The notes below the pieces were generated by a model, which was not told where the DNA came from, did no database searches, and saw only the letters and a list, made by a program, of their open reading frames with translations. This document shows, in pieces, positions 22,899-34,626 of a stretch of DNA of 64,000 nt. The stretch comes from Fragilariopsis cylindrus CCMP1102 (taxonomy: Eukaryota; Bacillariophyta; Bacillariophyceae; Bacillariales; Bacillariaceae), in NCBI GenBank assembly GCA_900095095.1, contig FMBT01000324.1:309324-373323 (forward strand), given 5' to 3'. Positions within the stretch are counted from its first letter, which is position 1, and each line of letters begins with the position of its first letter. A program made the translations under genes and the position numbers.

Positions 22899-24461
22899 AA
22901 CAACACATACAACTGTAGGATGCGTCTTGCTACTGACAGGCATCATCTGGATGTAGGAGGCTCACCCCCTGGTACTTCAAGTGGTTTGGTAGGAAGACAA
23001 AATGATGAAGAGAATAGTCGGAAGCCAACCTCAAGGTTCTCTTCTTCTGATATTTCATTTGAATATGACCATGAGATAGGCCCTCCCAAAAGAACCTCGT
23101 CGTTTAAAGCAGAGAAATTGGCATCGTCGGCAGAGCCTGTGCGTTCGAAAGAGATAAGTCCCCCTAGAAGAACCTCGTCGTTTAAAGCAGAGAAATTGGC
23201 ATCGTCGGCAGAGCCTGTGCGTTCGAAAGAGATAAGTCCCCCCAAAAGAACCTCGTCGTTTAAAGCAAAGAAAATATCATCGGCAGAGCCTGTGCGTTCG
23301 AAAGGCAACGACAGCACGGTGATTGATCAGGAAGAGTCTAGTCTAGAGTCCCCTAGGAATTGGTTAGCTCAACAAATTTCCCGTCAGAAAACAACGGGCC
23401 TAAAAGCGAGCTCAAACTCGTTGGATCCCGGAGCTACGAAAAACGAACCTCAGTCACACTCATTGGAACCTACATCTACGATTATTGAACCTCAGAACGA
23501 TGCCTCGTCGAGCAATTCTGAGTTCGACAGTGATCTTGAAGAGTTTGCTTATCAGGAATCTATGGAAGTCGCTAGTACATCGAACGACAATAGAGACACA
23601 GGACCAAAAGTAGAAACGGAAAAGATGAGAAAACTAACAGCTCCATTAGAAATAGACGATGACCTGGATTCTGATCCAAGAAACAGCAGATCGTATTCTG
23701 CCAATACTCGCAAACATTCGAGCATTGACATAGATGCACCTGGAGCTTTGAAAACAAAAAGTGGCGTTCTAAGCCTAGATGAACGCGCAACTACTTCGAA
23801 AATCGCTTATTCTTCGCTGTCTAAAGATGATACGACGATGAAAAGTTCAATGGCAAAAATTGAAAATAAGCAAGAAAGGAGGAAAAATGAGCCAGGAAAG
23901 AAATATAAAAACCGTGACTTGATTGAAGGCGACAGCAAGAGAAGGAAGAATACTATCGCAGAATATTCAAGGAAAAACAAAGAGTTTGCGGGTGTATGTA
24001 GTCCCGAAGAATCATCGAAAGACAGAGTTCTAGAAAAAAGAAATAATACGGGTAACGACGTGCTCGACACAAAGAACGTTTTAAAAGAGAATGGATCCAA
24101 GATGACGAAGAATCGCGATGTAGAGCTGGGCGCCGATAAACGTCTATTGAAGGAGAATGGTATAAAGAAGAAAAAGAGAAAGAAAAAAAAGGAAACCGAT
24201 GATGATGAGCTCAGCAAAAAACTGTCATCGAAGAGGAAGAGCGATACTAAAGATAAGAATAAATCAGCTGACAGGCAACACGGTAAAACAACGAAGAAGG
24301 ATAGAGCTACTTCTTCTAAAATTCAAGGCACTCGTAGGCCTAAACAAGTCAAAGTCAAAAAGTCTTCAAGCAAATCTGAGAGAACTGCAGGTTTTGAGGA
24401 TAAGAGTGTTATGTCTTTAATTGACAAGCTTAAAGCTTACGAATTAGACCAACATCGATAA
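20800..24461 (+). CDS. Large disordered SR-rich protein with internal tandem repeats, one frame break
   Basis: Starts MGKVRSKSKSGNS at 20800. An A8 run at 20851-20858 appears one base short; adding one A gives a continuous frame of about 1220 residues (DRGNSIRRKNDRDSDSEIS, then RSRRARSRSVKK). The protein is predicted disordered: Arg/Ser-rich start, then three 55-residue repeats (21371-21835, unit core RPRLMKANSFQMTRQDLSD), an acidic middle with a 14-residue Asp run near 22860, three 26-residue repeats (23081-23306, unit core RTSSFKAEKLASSAEPVRS), and a very basic Lys-rich C-terminus ending SLIDKLKAYELDQ. No catalytic domain seen. SR dipeptides and basic tail suggest a nuclear or RNA-associated scaffold; this is a guess. 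The following gene is on the same strand. Confidence 0.65.
21371..21835 (+). repeat. 165-bp tandem coding repeat, three copies
   Basis: TCAAAATTCT marks unit starts at 21371, 21536 and 21701, exactly 165 bases apart (55 residues). The third copy ends early after QDLSDKSISG. Few differences among copies, so the duplication is recent or homogenised. Confidence 0.9.
23081..23306 (+). repeat. 78-bp tandem coding repeat, three copies
   Basis: Three near-identical units encoding PP(K/R)RTSSFKAEKLASS and AEPVRSKEIS; the third unit is shortened and altered (KAKKISSAEP). Unit length is 26 residues. Confidence 0.85.
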
Positions 24462-25297
24462 GTGTCTAATTTAAGTTCCATAGTAGAAAATGTTGAACAT
24501 TTAAAAATTAATCATATGCTTTTTTAGTTGTTTGACTAATGATAGGTTTTTTTTCGGAACCTTCATCTGTTGTGCAGGCGGAGTTAAAGCGAACGAGTCT
24601 ATACTTCATAGCTAGTATGGTGAACAAGCTCATGTTCTTGTTCTTATTCTTGATTATTAATCTTTCTATTGTATATGATAACTATATTGATTCATTCATT
24701 TTTTAACTGAGACCTTGGTCATATTACGCATGAAAGCAACAAAGTTGAAAGCTACAAGGTTGAACAGCTTTGCTAGCTTGGCTGGAAAACTCACACAGCA
24801 CTCCAAAGCAAGCATTATAAATTATTTGGTTAATAATCTTTTTTTAGTTGCTTTACGTCAAGTATTTTATACATACTGTACAAAATCCAAGTTTATTTTT
24901 GGAACTTGAACTCATTAAGATCGTGATTATTGTTCTTGGTGTTTTTAGGAGGCATAAGAGCTAATTATATCAAATTTCGAACACCAATGCGAATGGATCT
25001 TAGTTCTGAAGTGTCCTCCTACTAGTTAATTGTCTGTCCGTTGTCAGTATTAATGCTTTCCGTAGCTACTGTTTACCGGGTACAGTACAGCATGCTGTGA
25101 CGTCGTGGAAACGATCTTGCCTGCACCGATTTTTTGTTTTTGTGAATTTACCACTTAGATGTTGTACACCGACATCTTAACGATTCCGCCGCGTTGTATC
25201 GACAATATTGTACTTGTAACTTGTTAACTCATCAACTATCATCCTTACTTGTATTAGCTTGTTTGTACATGGTTGCCCACCGAAGCAAACGAAGACT
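24462..25297. other. Intergenic, tandem genes
   Basis: About 830 bases between two same-strand genes. TACAGTACAG at 25081 is one instance of a motif that recurs in many spacers of this window. No gene supported. Confidence 0.4.
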
Positions 25298-28200
25298 ATG
25301 AGTGCACCGTTGCGTCAACCTGTAGGTAAGGTCGCTCCTAGTAGCAAAGCGAATCTGCTAGCTTACATGAAACTGCGATCTCCGAACGATCTTATCGTGC
25401 ACGAAAAAATATCGGAATGGGTAGCGCTACAACAACTTCCGGCTCAAATCCCTCCTACGCAAACCGCAACGTGTCGTATTTCATCGGCTTTGTTATTGCT
25501 ACGACTCGTCCGTGCATTTGAACAAAGATTAAATACAGCATTGGATGATCCCAAAAAGAAGAAAGGCGGAGGTCCCACAATTACTAGTCCTTCGAAGCAG
25601 GGACATACTATCAACGCGTTCGGATCGTCGGTCACAAACGGCGGTCGTAACGATTTATCCAAAAAGGTCAACCAATCTTCGAAATCAGCTTCGAAAACGA
25701 AACCACCCGCTGATCTACATGTGTTAATGCAACGCAAAGTCAAGGTAACTCGATTGGTACAACAGGCGGTGCAATTCGTCGGCAGCGATGTTTTGAAAGT
25801 TTTACAGGTCTTAGCACATTCACCGACTGTTTCGGATGTGGCAAATGCATGCCTAACAATTTTAAATGATGTGAGCAGAATTAAAAAGTTCTATGCAATT
25901 TTTGCTGCCGCATCAGGAAAAGATCCGTCGACGGTCGATCAGGCATCGTCGACGTTTTTTGGTGTATTCGCTCTTCAGGCGTTGCAATCACTCAGAGCAC
26001 AGGCGTTTTCTGCGTATGAACTTGCTCACGATTTTGATTTAATTTACAGGACATGCTATCAAGATCAAGCCTTTCAGGATTGTGTCAATGCACTCAATCC
26101 TATTATTACGCCAGCTGGTGGAGTCGCACCTACAACAGCATTTGCACCTGATACCGAAGCGCGTAATATTTGTTGGAAGATTACAAGAGTTCTAGCCTTG
26201 AAGCTAGATTACGCCAGCAAGTCCGACCCTGAAGCGAACGACCATCGTAGGAATCACATTCTTTCTTCTGCAGCCAGTATCGTTCTTGCTGCAAATATGG
26301 GAAAATCGATGATGTGTCCATCAGCAATGAATGGCAAGGTCACCGAAGCAACAAGAAGCGGATTAATGTCGTCATCGTCAGGGAAACCCAATTCTCCATC
26401 GCTCGCAAAGCGACAGAAATTAATCACTCCCAACGAAACTGATTTCGTTGCCTTGGTGGCAGGTCCTGTTTCTGAGCTGTTGCACTTTATCTCCAAAAAT
26501 ACCTTTAATAATCAAGGCATTACCCCTATCTACAAAGTCGACATCAGATCTCAGCTTGATAAAATTTTCATAATGATAAACCATCTTCCTGTTGTTCAGA
26601 AGGCAGCTAGCAACAGTATCATTTCCCGCAGTACTAATCTACCGCCGTTGTTATCTAAAGCTTTTCTTCCTCCAAGGCTTCACTTTGTCCTTAATAACTA
26701 CCGAAGCATCATTCACACTCTCGTGATGGATACACAAAAAGAGCTCAAAATCAATACCGCCGCCAATAGCAGCAATGCGATGTCGAATTCAAGTTCCGGT
26801 GCTAATGCAAGAACTGGAATCGTCAATGTACTTTTGTTATTTCCTATGGTTATTGGTGAGCCTTGGGGAATCCATCGCGATGCGCCAATGATCGCAAGTA
26901 AGATGCTATGTCCAGGGGAATACAAGAAGCCAGCACAACCACTGAAGTACTCGGTCGCTGTCGTTATGAAATTGAAACCTAAGGAGGTAACGAAAAAACC
27001 AATGACTGGTATATCGGATCTGGCTCGTCCCACCACCAAGAAACTCACCACGACGGATCCTATTGAAATCATAACGGTTGATTCTCCACTACCAACAAGA
27101 GCGCCGGTTGAAATGAGAATGGGAGAAATCAAACCACCTGTCATGAATGACTCGACGGAACTGAACGAATGGACGTTGTCGATCTTGTCACTATCCGTCG
27201 TCAAGCCAAGTGATGCGTTATTGACGTATCTTGGGGAGAATGATCGGATGGAGGGTACTGGCTCTTCTTGTTTACAGGATGTGATTATACCTGTCCTCAA
27301 CAGGGGAGTTCTTCGTATTCAGGGTGCTCTTCACTCTTTAAGTAATATTGTCCAGGAGGAGATTACCACGACACTGACAATAGGCCGAAGAGACGGCCAG
27401 GTCTACGTCGATGGACAAGTTGACCACAGTATACAGTTATGTGCATCAGTCATTGGATTTTTCTACCATAGTTTGGAAGCTATCATTCAGGACCAAATGG
27501 ATAGAATGGAATTTCTTGGAACATTCGATTCTCTGCTTCAAAGTAGATCTTTTCATCGTGCTCTCTTGGCATGTTGTTATACATGTGTTCTAAAAGGTGT
27601 CGGAACAACTCAAAAGCTCCACATGAACAAAAACTATAAGAACATTACTGTTCAAATTCTAATGGATACAATTGAAAGTAATCCATTCACTTTTCTGAAG
27701 ATTATCGAAGCTCTCTGTCGAGCACTTATTGTCCCCGAAGATTCTCCAAACAGGCAGCTTGGATCCCCGATTGTTGCTGGACTCCCTGTCATCCTCCAGC
27801 AACACATCCAAACAATCGAATCTCAGTTGATTGATAATGTAATCTGGAACACTTTACCATCCCCCAATAAGTCCGAAGCATCGCTTATGACTACAATCAA
27901 GACAATGAGGAGTCTTCCTGGGACTTGGCCACCGGATATTCTGGAACCAAGTCTACCTGAGGAAATTATCAACGGGGAGATCAACTCCTCTAAAGTTAAC
28001 GAAGTGCGGTACAAACCATCCTTCGGTGCATCGTCAGAGGCTAATTTCTTATCCTTTTTCTTGCGCAAATTACTGAAATGCGCTTTTTCCCGGATCCAAG
28101 ATATATGTGCAGCTCTCAACTTGTCAAATGAGACACTTGTACATACTCAAATTTTGGTTGCCTTTCGCTACCTATTACGTCATCATATCACGATCTTTTA

Positions 28201-29585
28201 CGAAAGACACGTTGATCAATTGTTGTTATGCTCAATTTACGGGGTCTGTAGGTTGATGAGAGTTCGACCAGAGATAACTTTTGGAAAGATCATTGATGCA
28301 TATTTTGCTGTTAGAGGCGAAGATCAGGGAGAACGTGCGTGCAGAGTAATTGTTAGACACGTCAAATTGGTTTCATCAGAAAAAGGAAATCGACCTGACA
28401 TAAAAGTAGTTGGCAATATCGTCGTCTTCTACAATCAAACATACGTGCCAAAAATGCAGAAATATTTTCTTGGGAGCAAGTCTTTAAAGCAAAGTACTAC
28501 TCAGTACCAAAAGCGGCTTGCGAATCAGAGGAAATCTGTTAGCAAAGAACAAAGAAAACAAAACACTCCCGAGAAAACAAAGCCAACAGACAATTCCTTA
28601 AGGAAGTCCTCCACTACCACTATTGCTCGTCCGAGTGATTCGAAGAAAAATACCTCGGATGGAAAGCTAACTAACAAATCGTCGGTAGGAAAAGATAGCC
28701 CTAAAGTTTTTTCACTAGAAAAAGCTGGTTCGAGCTCGATGGGAAATCCTGCCATCGTTAATTCTGCGAGTTTGGAAAAGAAAACTATTATCCACAAGCC
28801 CAATGGTTCGTCTTCAGATGAAAAAAATGCTCCTACCGTTTCGAAGGTAAAGGAAGTGTCGTCAACAGGAAAGACAGATGAGAGTATAAGTCTGGCTGCA
28901 AAGCCTTCATCAAACAAATCGAAACAACCTGTATCAGCTAATAGTAGCGCACCAGGTTTTGTGAAGACCGCTTCTACGGAAAAGCCTTCAGGAAAAACAA
29001 ATGGGGTCAGTTCTGATCTGAAAGAACAACCAGAAAAGGCTGCATCTTTAGGAGATAAAAAAGTTGTAACTTCGGGGGAGAAGTCGACCATCATCGCTGC
29101 AAAAGAAAAATCAACGTCTAGTGAACAATCTAAGGATGTTATGGACCTAAAAGATTTGACAAAAACAGACGAAAAAAAGGATGCGATGGACGTAAACGAT
29201 TCGAAGAAAACAGTTGGAAAAGAGGATGCGATGGACGTAGAGGATTCTACAGAAACAGATAGAAAAGAGGATGCGATGGAATAGAGGATTCGGCAAAAAA
29301 GATGATGGAAAGACTGCTTCGACCAACTCATCGGACGGACACGAGAATCCAGGTAAAAGTGTAGGCGAAAAGTCTGTTCCAAGTGAAAGTGGCTCGACTC
29401 AAGACCCTACTGCGAAAAAACCTGGCTCGGATTTAAACAAAGATTCTTCTGAAGGTAAGCCAGTGGATAAGCTAATGGATGGTAAAGCTACAATAGAGGA
29501 GAAGACGGTAAAAAAAATTACGGAAGACTCACAAAAAAGGAAGTTTGCATCCATGGGGGAAATAAACACTTCAACGGCAAGGTAA
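25298..29585 (+). CDS. Retinoblastoma-related protein (RBR)
   Basis: Pocket-protein repressor of E2F transcription factors, acting in the nucleus at the G1/S decision. The first ATG is at 25298 (MSAPLRQPVGK). An N-terminal RB-type helical region is followed by pocket A at about residues 600-855 (NEWTLSILSLSVVKPSDALL, SFHRALLACCYTCVL, FTFLKIIEALCRALI) and pocket B at about 905-1065 (FLSFFLRKLLKCAFSRIQDI, LRHHITIFYERHVDQLLLCS, IVVFYNQTYVPKMQKYFL). FYN in pocket B matches the Tyr-Asn pair that contacts LxCxE partners in animal RB. A long Lys/Ser tail ends with repeats of a KEDAMDVEDS-like unit; one base is missing in the last unit near 29280, and the other frame continues to 29585. At about 1430 residues it is longer than plant or animal RB because of the tail. 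No intron was found. Confidence 0.9.
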
Positions 29586-30982
29586 CAAACACTATATTTC
29601 CATCTTAGTTGAAGATATAATAAATTGTACAATCTGGAATATTTCCAGTAGAAAAATAAAAGAATGGAATTATCCAATTGCTTAAGTCTTTCTCATTCCA
29701 AATAATTGTATTGTGGAATATTTGTTTGATACCAACTGTAGCCTTTTTTTGTTTACTTGACTTGAAAACTTGGAAATTTGCGACATGCACACAATCCACT
29801 ACTAGACTCCTATGAATAAACAAGCTAAGTGGGATAGTATAGCGGCCTTTGTTCTAGTTGAAGTTGATTACAGTATGGTATGCATTGTTGTGTTGCTACC
29901 CATGACAAACAAAAGAGAGGGGGGAAAGTTCCATAAAGCTTGGTTAAAATGAATATGGTTGGAGAAATTTCTTCCTGGGTAGATCAGTTAGCATCATTCA
30001 TTGATGTATCAATTGACATTACTATTTCGATCGTGCTTGTAATATAAAGGTATCAGATCAAAACTGTACAATATTTGGGCCAAACTTAGTCACTTGGTTC
30101 TAGAATAGCAACAGTGCCTATAGTAAGGGATAGTTAACTAGATCTTGATCTTGGTTTGGAATACACTGGTAAGGTCCTTCACTTTCTCTGTCATCACCGT
30201 TGACTCCTGAGGTGCAGGATAAGTATTATATTATTATCTGAAGTGTTGGAACTGATGATGACATCATCATGTAGCATTAGACTCGGTGCCAAAACAGAAA
30301 TAACAGAGCAGTTCAACAAGGAATGGGTTCCAACTTTAGGATCAAAAGAGGATGAGGGTATGGGCAAAGAATGCGAGCATGACATATTGGGACTTTGCAT
30401 AAATATATATGACTTGACATAAACAATTGTACTATGCTAGTAGGAACAAGAAATTTCAATTCCTACCTCGATTTTGTGAGCTACACAAGACTGCTCCCCC
30501 TCCTCGCGCACAATGCGTCGGGTGCACAAATCGCTTTAAAGATAATAAATGCGTAGGTACGTTGAGACTATTTACACTTTCAACTGCTCGATGCTGATGA
30601 TAATCTCATTTTTGCGCGCCTTGACAGATTTTCTAAAAAATATATGGCGCGCAAAAGATGAAATGCAAGTATGCGAGCGGAAAATATTGTTAAATAAAGT
30701 GCTCAACGTACACAACGCATTCTCTTTAAAGCGATTTGGTGCACCTTTCTCGCATTTGTGTGCGCGAGGAGGATGGGGAGCACAATACTATTAGGATTCA
30801 ATTATTCTTGCCACAACTAACTAAACACTAACCAACTAACAATTCGTCGAGTACTACAGTAGTACAGGCTGTTTCACATCCTCCTCTCTGCCTCTTCACA
30901 AATTCGTCGATTACAACATCTGTGATCCTCGAAATCGGTATTTAGCGACGCCAAGCCATCGTGCACCGACCAACACCAAACA
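29586..30982. other. Intergenic with fold-back element
   Basis: About 1.4 kb between same-strand genes. It holds a ~290-bp inverted-repeat element at 30492-30782 (listed separately). The rest is AT-rich and without a gene I can support. Confidence 0.5.
30492..30782. mobile_element. Fold-back (MITE-like) element
   Basis: Two ~75-80-base arms are imperfect reverse complements. The left arm has TGCTCCCCCTCCTCGCGCAC, then GGTGCACAAATCGCTTTAAA and TACGTTGAG; the right arm has CTCAACGTA, TTTAAAGCGATTTGGTGCAC and GTGCGCGAGGAGG...GGGGAGCA. The interior is also self-complementary around TTTTTGCGCGCC and GGCGCGCAAAA, so most of the ~290 bases could fold into one hairpin. No transposase. ACAA occurs just outside both ends (CACAAGAC on the left, CACAATAC on the right) but I cannot assert a target-site duplication. 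Confidence 0.75.
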
Positions 30983-33163
30983 ATGCCACACATTAGCGCT
31001 GAAGAAATGGTCAACAAACGATCTGGATCAAGATTTACCAACGAAAAAGAATCAACATCAGTTCGATCTGACGAAGAATTGCCAATTCAAGTTGCCATAC
31101 CAAACTTTTTAGGGACTTCCGATCCCGTTGTTGCTATGGCGAGGACGGTCTCCGCTACAAGTGCAATTGTAGATCCCTCGTTCGAATCTATTGAACATAA
31201 TCCTCCTCACAGTCAGCTTTCAGTCGATGTCATGGATAATATATCCTCGCCGTCGCCGAATCGAGGTGTCAAGACTGTCATAACTCCTGCCTCTCCGGGT
31301 AGCACAAGTAGAAGTATTGACAATAATGAATGTCCATCATCTTCGAATTCTTCTGTCTCCAATGTGGTTTCGAATACAAATCTAGAATCGATGTCTCCGC
31401 GTAAAAAAGAGGCTGGTTCTATTCTGACTACTATCTATGGTACTTCTCGCCTGTCCCACTCTCCCGTTAGAGCCAAGAGACGAGTTTCACAGATTGAAGC
31501 CATAGATGACGATGAACAATCATCAAAATCTCCGCAGCTGCAGCAGCAGCAGCAGATCCTTAGGGAATCAATCGTTTTGAAATATGGAGGTTCTCCAGAT
31601 CGTCCAGCTATCATACGAAGGGGTTCCTCCATTCTTTTATCTAGAAAGCGCGAGGCTAATGCAGAACCTCAGCGAGAGGTAATAATGTCACAGTTGAAAA
31701 GGATTAAGTCCGAGAGCAATGCTGTTGTTGTCACCGCTAGTGATAGTACTGCTGCTATCGGTAATTCCAATGCTAGCGCTGTAGACAAAACCGCAGCTAT
31801 CGAGGCTGCAGCAGCTGCTGCTGTTATGGCCGATATGAAAAATAATAAGAAGCCAATTACCTCTCCAACATCGTCGGGAGAAACAGACAAAGTAGAAGAC
31901 GATACATCGAACGGATATCCAAAGCTACATGCAGTGCATCCACCACATAGTCTCCAACATCACCTTCCTCCTGCTTATCATACTTTTCACCCAGGTGTCG
32001 CGCCACCACAATTTCATCCTCATGCGGCCTCCTTCGGTGGTCATCCATTTGGTTATCATCCTATGGCGTTTCATGGGTACCCTCATCCTCATGGTCCTCC
32101 TGTAACCGTATCTTCTTCTATGGTTGGACCTCAATATCATGGTCATCCAGCAGCTGGATTCTACCCACCATATTATTCTGGCTTTCATTCTCCCATAATG
32201 AATCAACATAATGGACAACATCTACCTACTTTTGGTTCTCCGTACCAGAACCTACCAGGTGTAGCTTTGTCACCACTAAAAAGATCGTCAAACAATGGCG
32301 TTACTATGAACGGAGAAGAAAAGGATCGGAGCAAACACGAAAATGCTACTATACCATCGATATCCGTTCGTAGCAATTCGACCTCGACGACGATGATGGA
32401 GGATCAAAGTATCAATAGTAGTAGCAGCAGTAAGGGATCTTTTAATACTGTAACTGACGGAACTCCGCCAAGCTGCAAAAGATGTGTCCCATTGCAGGAA
32501 CCCATTCCATCCAAACACTGGGGGAAAGATGAAAAAACCAAAGATTTGATCCTTCCTGACTTTCATCGACTAGTGAACTTCCCCGATTACTTGTCTAAGT
32601 CACGTGGTTTTGTACCTGGTGGCGGTGACACAAGCTCATCGGGATGCTCCATTGCTGCCGGTGGCAAAAAGAATTGTGTTATGTGTGGTAAACTTCGTAT
32701 TTGTTCTGCGTCCAGTTTGACCGAGAAGGGTCGATCAGGTGGCGGTGGTGGTATCAATACTGATGGTGATGATGGACACATTATTCCCCGTCAAAATAAG
32801 GGATTGTGTACTGCCTGCGATGTGGCTGTATGGGTTGTAATGGCCGACGGGATGGAGATCAAGTGGTGTAAGGGATGCAAAAACTTTCGTCATTGGGCTG
32901 CATTTGGTGACAAGGGAGCTGCAACTAAGTGTGTACGATGCCGACACCGTCAAAAGGAAAAGTATGCCAAGCAAAAGGAAGTGATGCGAGTTAAACGCAA
33001 CACAAAACGAGGCGTTACCGAAGAGACTCACTCCTCTCCTTCGTTAAAGACTTCTTTACCTACGAACCATGCCATTGGCTCCGACGAAAAAAAAGAGGAC
33101 GAAACGTATCTCGCAGCAGCGCGAGGACTCAGAAGTCTGATGAATGCTGCTATTGCCAAATAA
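30983..33163 (+). CDS. His-rich protein with C-terminal Cys-cluster (zinc-binding) domain
   Basis: 726 residues, single exon, ATG at 30983. The N-terminal half is disordered (Ser-rich, a Gln run, SKSPQLQQQQQ), then an Ala run (AAIEAAAAAAVMADM). Residues about 315-395 are rich in His, Pro, Gly and Tyr (FHPGVAPPQFHPH, HPFGYHPMAFHGYPHPHG). The C-terminal 170 residues hold paired cysteines: CKRC, CVMCGKLRIC, GLCTACDVAVWVV, IKWCKGCKNFRHW and TKCVRCRHRQKEKYAKQ. The five-pair pattern followed by a basic helix suggests a zinc-binding, possibly DNA-binding domain, so a transcriptional role is plausible. I do not recognise a named family, though similar Cys-cluster tails seem familiar from diatom proteins (from memory, unverified). 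Confidence 0.75.
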   Translation: MPHISAEEMVNKRSGSRFTNEKESTSVRSDEELPIQVAIPNFLGTSDPVVAMARTVSATSAIVDPSFESIEHNPPHSQLSVDVMDNISSPSPNRGVKTVITPASPGSTSRSIDNNECPSSSNSSVSNVVSNTNLESMSPRKKEAGSILTTIYGTSRLSHSPVRAKRRVSQIEAIDDDEQSSKSPQLQQQQQILRESIVLKYGGSPDRPAIIRRGSSILLSRKREANAEPQREVIMSQLKRIKSESNAVVVTASDSTAAIGNSNASAVDKTAAIEAAAAAAVMADMKNNKKPITSPTSSGETDKVEDDTSNGYPKLHAVHPPHSLQHHLPPAYHTFHPGVAPPQFHPHAASFGGHPFGYHPMAFHGYPHPHGPPVTVSSSMVGPQYHGHPAAGFYPPYYSGFHSPIMNQHNGQHLPTFGSPYQNLPGVALSPLKRSSNNGVTMNGEEKDRSKHENATIPSISVRSNSTSTTMMEDQSINSSSSSKGSFNTVTDGTPPSCKRCVPLQEPIPSKHWGKDEKTKDLILPDFHRLVNFPDYLSKSRGFVPGGGDTSSSGCSIAAGGKKNCVMCGKLRICSASSLTEKGRSGGGGGINTDGDDGHIIPRQNKGLCTACDVAVWVVMADGMEIKWCKGCKNFRHWAAFGDKGAATKCVRCRHRQKEKYAKQKEVMRVKRNTKRGVTEETHSSPSLKTSLPTNHAIGSDEKKEDETYLAAARGLRSLMNAAIAK

Positions 33164-34626
33164 AGATCAAGTGAGTCATATGTTTTTTTCAAGCCAACGA
33201 ATTATATTCTTTGTACTGTCGGGCCCACCACAACTGCTATGCGTGTGGTGCTAGTTCTCCGACGGTTTTTAAATAATGTTTACTTGGCTGGAAAATATCT
33301 GTTGGGAAAAAATAACAGAATCGTGTTGCTATATTTAAAAAAATCGACCTAGGGAAAAAATAAATGATAATAGAATATTTTATCTCATTACAAACTTAGC
33401 AGTTCAGCATATACTTTAAGTGTTAAATTATATAGCAATCACTTTAATAGTAAAATTTGGTACTGTAGTGAGCTTCATATTGTAGCTTAGACTACTTTCA
33501 TTTGGCATGTCAGAGCAAGGCGCTCCATTATTCATAAGCACATGCTGAAAACGAGTTAAAGTCTTCATCATGTATAACAAAGCTGATATGTTCCTAAAGC
33601 ACAAGGTTCAATATTGATAATAATAGTATTGATGGTAATCACAGCAAAAGATTCATGATGATAATTTTAAGATGGAGGACAAAAAGAGGAGGAACACACA
33701 TTGGTTGCTCTTGTAGGGGGCTGCAAGATAATCCATGGTAAGTAATACAAATCTGCTCTGTGCTATTTTCCTCTGAATTTCAATTCAAAGGGAATCCAAT
33801 TAAATCTACTGCATGCAGCACTGCCTGCTCACTTATCCTATCTTAGTACACAAATGACAAGCTGTCCAAATTTTAGTTCCAAGGAAGGGAGCCTCAAAAA
33901 CCTTCCACTACACCCCTACCTACTACTGTCCTGCATGTCCTACACAAGTAAATCTGCAAATCTACTGTTGGAGAATTTTGCCAGGTCATCAACAAATTAA
34001 CTCATGCAGTATTGTAATGACCACCATCATGAACAACATGCTACAGTACTAATTCTCCTTTTTTTATACACAACGATGTTCTGTCCTCTCGCAATTGCGA
34101 TTGCAATTTCGAAGAAACGGTTTTTCTGCATGGACACTGTTACACAGCCAAGAAGTTCGCATTGCTGTCTTCTATTATATTATTATTTATTTATTTGTTT
34201 GTCAACCCACGTGCCCAAACACTACATGGAGTAGTGGCAGCACTATCGTCATTTATTTATTTAACATTTAAAAATTGTATGGGCCACAAACATTATTTAG
34301 ACCACAACATAAAGTAGATCATACTTAATCATTCCGCACATGCGCGCGATGAAGTCTAAAGGTTTGAGCCACAAATCCAGTACGTCGTACATGATGCATG
34401 TAATTTCAGAAATTCGCTTTTCAAAGTACTGTAATCAATCACCAATCAATCAATTCTTTGGGTCGAAAGTACAGTACGTTAATTAACGATAATGCCAAAA
34501 GTTTCCAAAGTGTATTGGTTTGTTAGATAGTCGTTGATGATGAAAGAAATAGCAATTGCAATGCACCACAATCACCACCGATAAACCAACGATAAGAAAA
34601 GCAGCTTTATTATATGATAACCTATC
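33164..34626. other. Intergenic, tandem genes
   Basis: About 1.46 kb of AT-rich spacer. GTACTGTAATC near 34427 and GTACAGTACG near 34470 are copies of the recurrent spacer motif. A 76-codon ORF at 34004-34234 looks like noise. Confidence 0.4.

Noticed and set aside
30549-30794. 81-codon plus-strand ORF
   Set aside because: Lies almost wholly inside the fold-back element; no domain and composition dictated by the inverted repeat.
34004-34234. 76-codon ORF in spacer
   Set aside because: No recognisable motif, random-looking Cys/His composition, isolated.
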